In this document: one piece after another, positions 61,769-64,000 of the stretch | How the letters are laid out: each line of letters opens with the position of its first letter | Numbering within the stretch: position 1 is the stretch's first letter | Origin: Treponema vincentii | Lineage (GTDB): Bacteria; Spirochaetota; Spirochaetia; Treponematales; Treponemataceae | Assembly (NCBI RefSeq): GCF_018336815.1 | Contig: NZ_CP050497.1 | Coordinates: 310,001 to 374,000 of the forward strand | DNA: 64,000 bases | Direction: 5' to 3' | Translations under genes and position numbers: made by a program | Notes under the pieces: generated by a model | Databases searched by the model: none | Seen by the model: only the letters and a program-made list of their open reading frames with translations | Told to the model about the DNA's origin: nothing

Positions 61769-62792
61769 ATGAAGAAAAGAATTTTTTGCAGTCGCTTTTG
61801 TAATTTCTGTCATAATTGGTTTATCAACATGTAAAAACTCTCCGATATTCGCTGCGATAGAGCAGGAGGTAAAACTCAATCCTGCTTCCGTTAAAGGATT
61901 AATCCGCGGAATAGTTGAGATTAGCAATACGTTATATGCTTCAAACGGAAAAATATATTACAAGGCAAAGGGAAACAGAGGAAAATGGTCGGAGATGAGC
62001 GGGTGCCCCTCGGGTCTTTGTACGGGGCTTGCCGCCGACGACACCAATAAGCTTCTCTATGCCGCATTCGGGCAAGGCGATACCTTTACGATTCATAAGT
62101 ATGACACGACCGCTTCATCTTGGAGTAAGGTGTCCGGAGTGACAGCGCAGTCTGTTATTGGAACGAATATTGTGTTTGCAATTAAATCAGAAGAGAGCGG
62201 AAAGACAACAACCTATACGATAAGTACCATTGAGAATGGTGCGGTATCAAGCACATGGTCAAACGGAAAATTTCCGGTAGGCGCAGCACGTGAATACTGC
62301 TTGTTGGAAGACGGTCTTTACGATAAAACGGGTGCAAAGGTAGCCGGTTGTCCTTCATCGGGATTAAAAGGTATTTGTGAAGGCCCCTCAAGTTCTGTCT
62401 TCGTTTTTGACAATAGCAAGCTGTACTGTTACGACGGCAGTGCTTGGACAGACACCAAACATAAGGTAAGTGCCCCGCAAAGTATTACCTATTTGCCGAG
62501 CAAGCAGTTAGTGCTGATCAGCGGTATAAAGGGCTTTGGAGAAATTAAACTCGCAGGCGCTGATCTTACCGGTGCGCAATCGATTCAAGCGGGTTCTACA
62601 GATTCTTCTGTCCCGCCTGCGAATATTCATCAATATAATAACAGCGTCGGAAAATATACGATCAATCTCATCAAGGCGTTTGATACCGATACCGGTTATA
62701 TCGTCTATGTCGGTGTAAACGATCCCAACGCGAAATATACCGGCTTGTGGGGACTCTATAAGCCGGAGCGAATAGAATGGAACCGTGAGTAA
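61769..62792 (+). pseudogene. Lipoprotein of unknown function, frameshifted at T6
   Basis: From ATG 61769 (MKKRIF) the frame ends after 21 codons. Removing one base from the T6 run at 61782-61787 gives FAVAFVISVIIGLSTCKN, a lipoprotein signal with lipobox LSTC, and fuses to the frame that is open to 62792. The mature part is a beta-rich repeat-like sequence (ISNTLYASNGKIYYKAKGNRGKW; GLYDKTGAKVAGCPSSGLKGI), perhaps a propeller. The first gene of this reading lies just after the barrel gene (15-bp gap). It may be phase variable. Confidence 0.75.
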
Positions 62793-64000
62793 AGATTTAT
62801 TCGAGACAGCAGCGGCGGCGGAACGGCTTCCGCTTGCTGCACGAATGCGCCCCCGCAGTCTTGACGAGTATATCGGTCAGGAACACATTGTCGGAAAAGG
62901 GAGGCTTTTAAGAAGAGCGATCCAAGCGGACAGGCTTTCGTCCGTTATCTTTTTCGGGCCGCCGGGGACGGGAAAAACAACCCTTGCTCAAGTTATTGCC
63001 AATCATACCAAAAGTAATTTTTTAAGTTTAAACGCCGTCCTTGCAGGTGTACAGCAGATACGCGATGCGATTGCATCGGCGGAACAATATAAAAAACTCT
63101 ACGGAAAACCGACCATCCTCTTTGTCGATGAAGTACACCGATGGAACCGCGCCCAACAGGATGCTTTGCTGCCGTGGGTAGAAAACGGAACCGTTATCTT
63201 TATCGGTGCGACAACCGAAAATCCTTTTTTTGAAGTGAATAAAGCCTTAGTGAGTCGCAGTCGGGTATTTCAGCTCAAGGCGCTCACCGATGCCGATCTG
63301 TACCGGACGGTGGAACGATGCTTGCAGGATACGGAACGGGGCTACGGAAAGTGGAAGGTTTCTTTTACCGAAGGCGCATTGGAACACCTCGTCGAAACCG
63401 CCGCAGGAGATGCTCGCAGTCTCTTAAATGCGCTTGAGTTAGCCGTTGAAACCTCTGTTGATAACTGGCCGCCGCCTGCCGGTACGGAAATCATCATCGA
63501 TATGCAGGCCGCTGAGGAAAGTATCCAGCAAAAAGCGGTACTCTACGATAAGGACGGCGATTACCACTACGATATCATCAGTGCCTTTATAAAATCCATC
63601 CGAGGGAGCGATCCCGATGCTGCGCTCTACTGGCTTGCCCGAATGGTGCGGGCAGGGGAGTCCCCTCACTTTATCTTTCGGCGTATGCTTATATCCGCTT
63701 GCGAGGATATCGGACTTGCCGATCCTCACGCGCTGACCGTTGTTACAAGCGCGGCGGCAGCCTTTGACCGTATCGGTTTGCCGGAGGGAAGGTATCATCT
63801 GACCCATGCGGCGCTGTATCTTGCGACATGTCCCAAATCGAACAGCTCGCTCGGTTTTTTTGACGCTCTCAAGGCGGTAGAAAAGGAACAGACCGAAGTG
63901 CCGAATCACCTGAAAGACGCAAACCGTGATGGAGAATCGCTCGGACACGGAGAAGGGTACCTGTATCCTCATGCCTACCGTGACCACTGGATTGCGCAGC
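62785..64000 (+). CDS. rarA: Replication-associated recombination protein A, 3'-partial
   Basis: GTG at 62785 overlaps the previous stop; the frame is open to the window edge (about 405 residues). MgsA/RarA AAA+ clamp-loader-like ATPase: LAARMRPRSLDEYIGQEHIVG, Walker A FFGPPGTGKTTLAQVIA, Walker B ILFVDEVHRW, sensor 1 IGATTENPFFEVN, and the C-terminal tetramerisation part (YHYDIISAFIKSIRGSDPDAALYWLARM, HAYRDHW). It acts at stalled replication forks. Extends off the right end. Confidence 0.94.
   Translation, partial: MSKDLFETAAAAERLPLAARMRPRSLDEYIGQEHIVGKGRLLRRAIQADRLSSVIFFGPPGTGKTTLAQVIANHTKSNFLSLNAVLAGVQQIRDAIASAEQYKKLYGKPTILFVDEVHRWNRAQQDALLPWVENGTVIFIGATTENPFFEVNKALVSRSRVFQLKALTDADLYRTVERCLQDTERGYGKWKVSFTEGALEHLVETAAGDARSLLNALELAVETSVDNWPPPAGTEIIIDMQAAEESIQQKAVLYDKDGDYHYDIISAFIKSIRGSDPDAALYWLARMVRAGESPHFIFRRMLISACEDIGLADPHALTVVTSAAAAFDRIGLPEGRYHLTHAALYLATCPKSNSSLGFFDALKAVEKEQTEVPNHLKDANRDGESLGHGEGYLYPHAYRDHWIAQ

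Overview
The window comes from a host-associated spirochaete, most likely an oral Treponema of the T. medium/T. vincentii/T. denticola type. This is inferred from gene content: FlgM, ribosomal protein S21, a TP0733-like outer-membrane barrel, an Rnf-like cluster, a formylglycine-generating-enzyme-fold diversity-generating retroelement (DGR) with an HRDC accessory, Rpn-type nuclease genes, and moderate GC with AT-rich accessory stretches. No rRNA is present; there is one tRNA gene (Lys, UUU).

Layout. 1-3.0 kb: a complete DGR apart from the 5' end of its variable gene (variable protein with VR, a 106-aa ORF, TR, HRDC protein, reverse transcriptase). 3.1-4.9 kb: an Rpn nuclease, a VapBC toxin-antitoxin pair and the first copy of a 143-bp triple-hairpin repeat. 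5.1-12.7 kb: efp; a TetR regulator with ferredoxin-flavodoxin and DUF2141 genes; an ABC-2 exporter operon; small exported or membrane proteins. 12.7-33 kb is a plastic accessory region: WYL regulators, a ClbS-like protein, a RelE/antitoxin pair bracketed by direct repeats, an MmeI-like restriction-modification (R-M) gene, a Ser/Thr kinase, a truncated defence-type reverse transcriptase, a BcgI-like R-M pair whose S subunit holds a pentanucleotide repeat, and several decayed genes. Some housekeeping genes are interspersed (FKBP isomerase, phosphatidyltransferase, ABC exporter). 33-41 kb: a cell-envelope/miaB operon (M23 peptidase, D,D-carboxypeptidase, MiaB, LapA, SPOR protein, serine hydrolase), an MBL hydrolase and rpsU. 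41.7-48.3 kb: a chemoreceptor and a Bat (von Willebrand factor A, aerotolerance-type) operon. 48.4-52.9 kb: tRNA-Lys, a phosphopantetheinyl transferase, YqeB/YqeC selenium-molybdenum genes, RsmI and FlgM. 53-61 kb: an iron-ADH-fold protein, a SpoU methyltransferase, a divergent PAP2 protein, a large membrane protein and rnfCDGEA. 61-64 kb: an outer-membrane barrel, a frameshifted lipoprotein and the start of rarA.

The main points of interest are these. (1) The DGR TR/VR pair differs at 26 positions over the aligned core, every one a TR adenine. (2) A 143-bp triple-hairpin repeat occurs twice and keeps its pairing through compensatory changes; one copy lies between a promoter and its gene. (3) An apparent three-module specificity subunit carries eight CAGAA repeats. 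(4) The Rnf-like complex has lost most of its recognised cofactor-binding residues and has no RnfB in the cluster. (5) An iron-ADH-fold protein lacks all four metal ligands. (6) Reading-frame breaks recur at A/T homopolymers, mostly in restriction, toxin-antitoxin, regulator and lipoprotein genes. They may be phase variation, decay or sequencing error; the sequence alone cannot decide. All family assignments were made by eye, without database searches.
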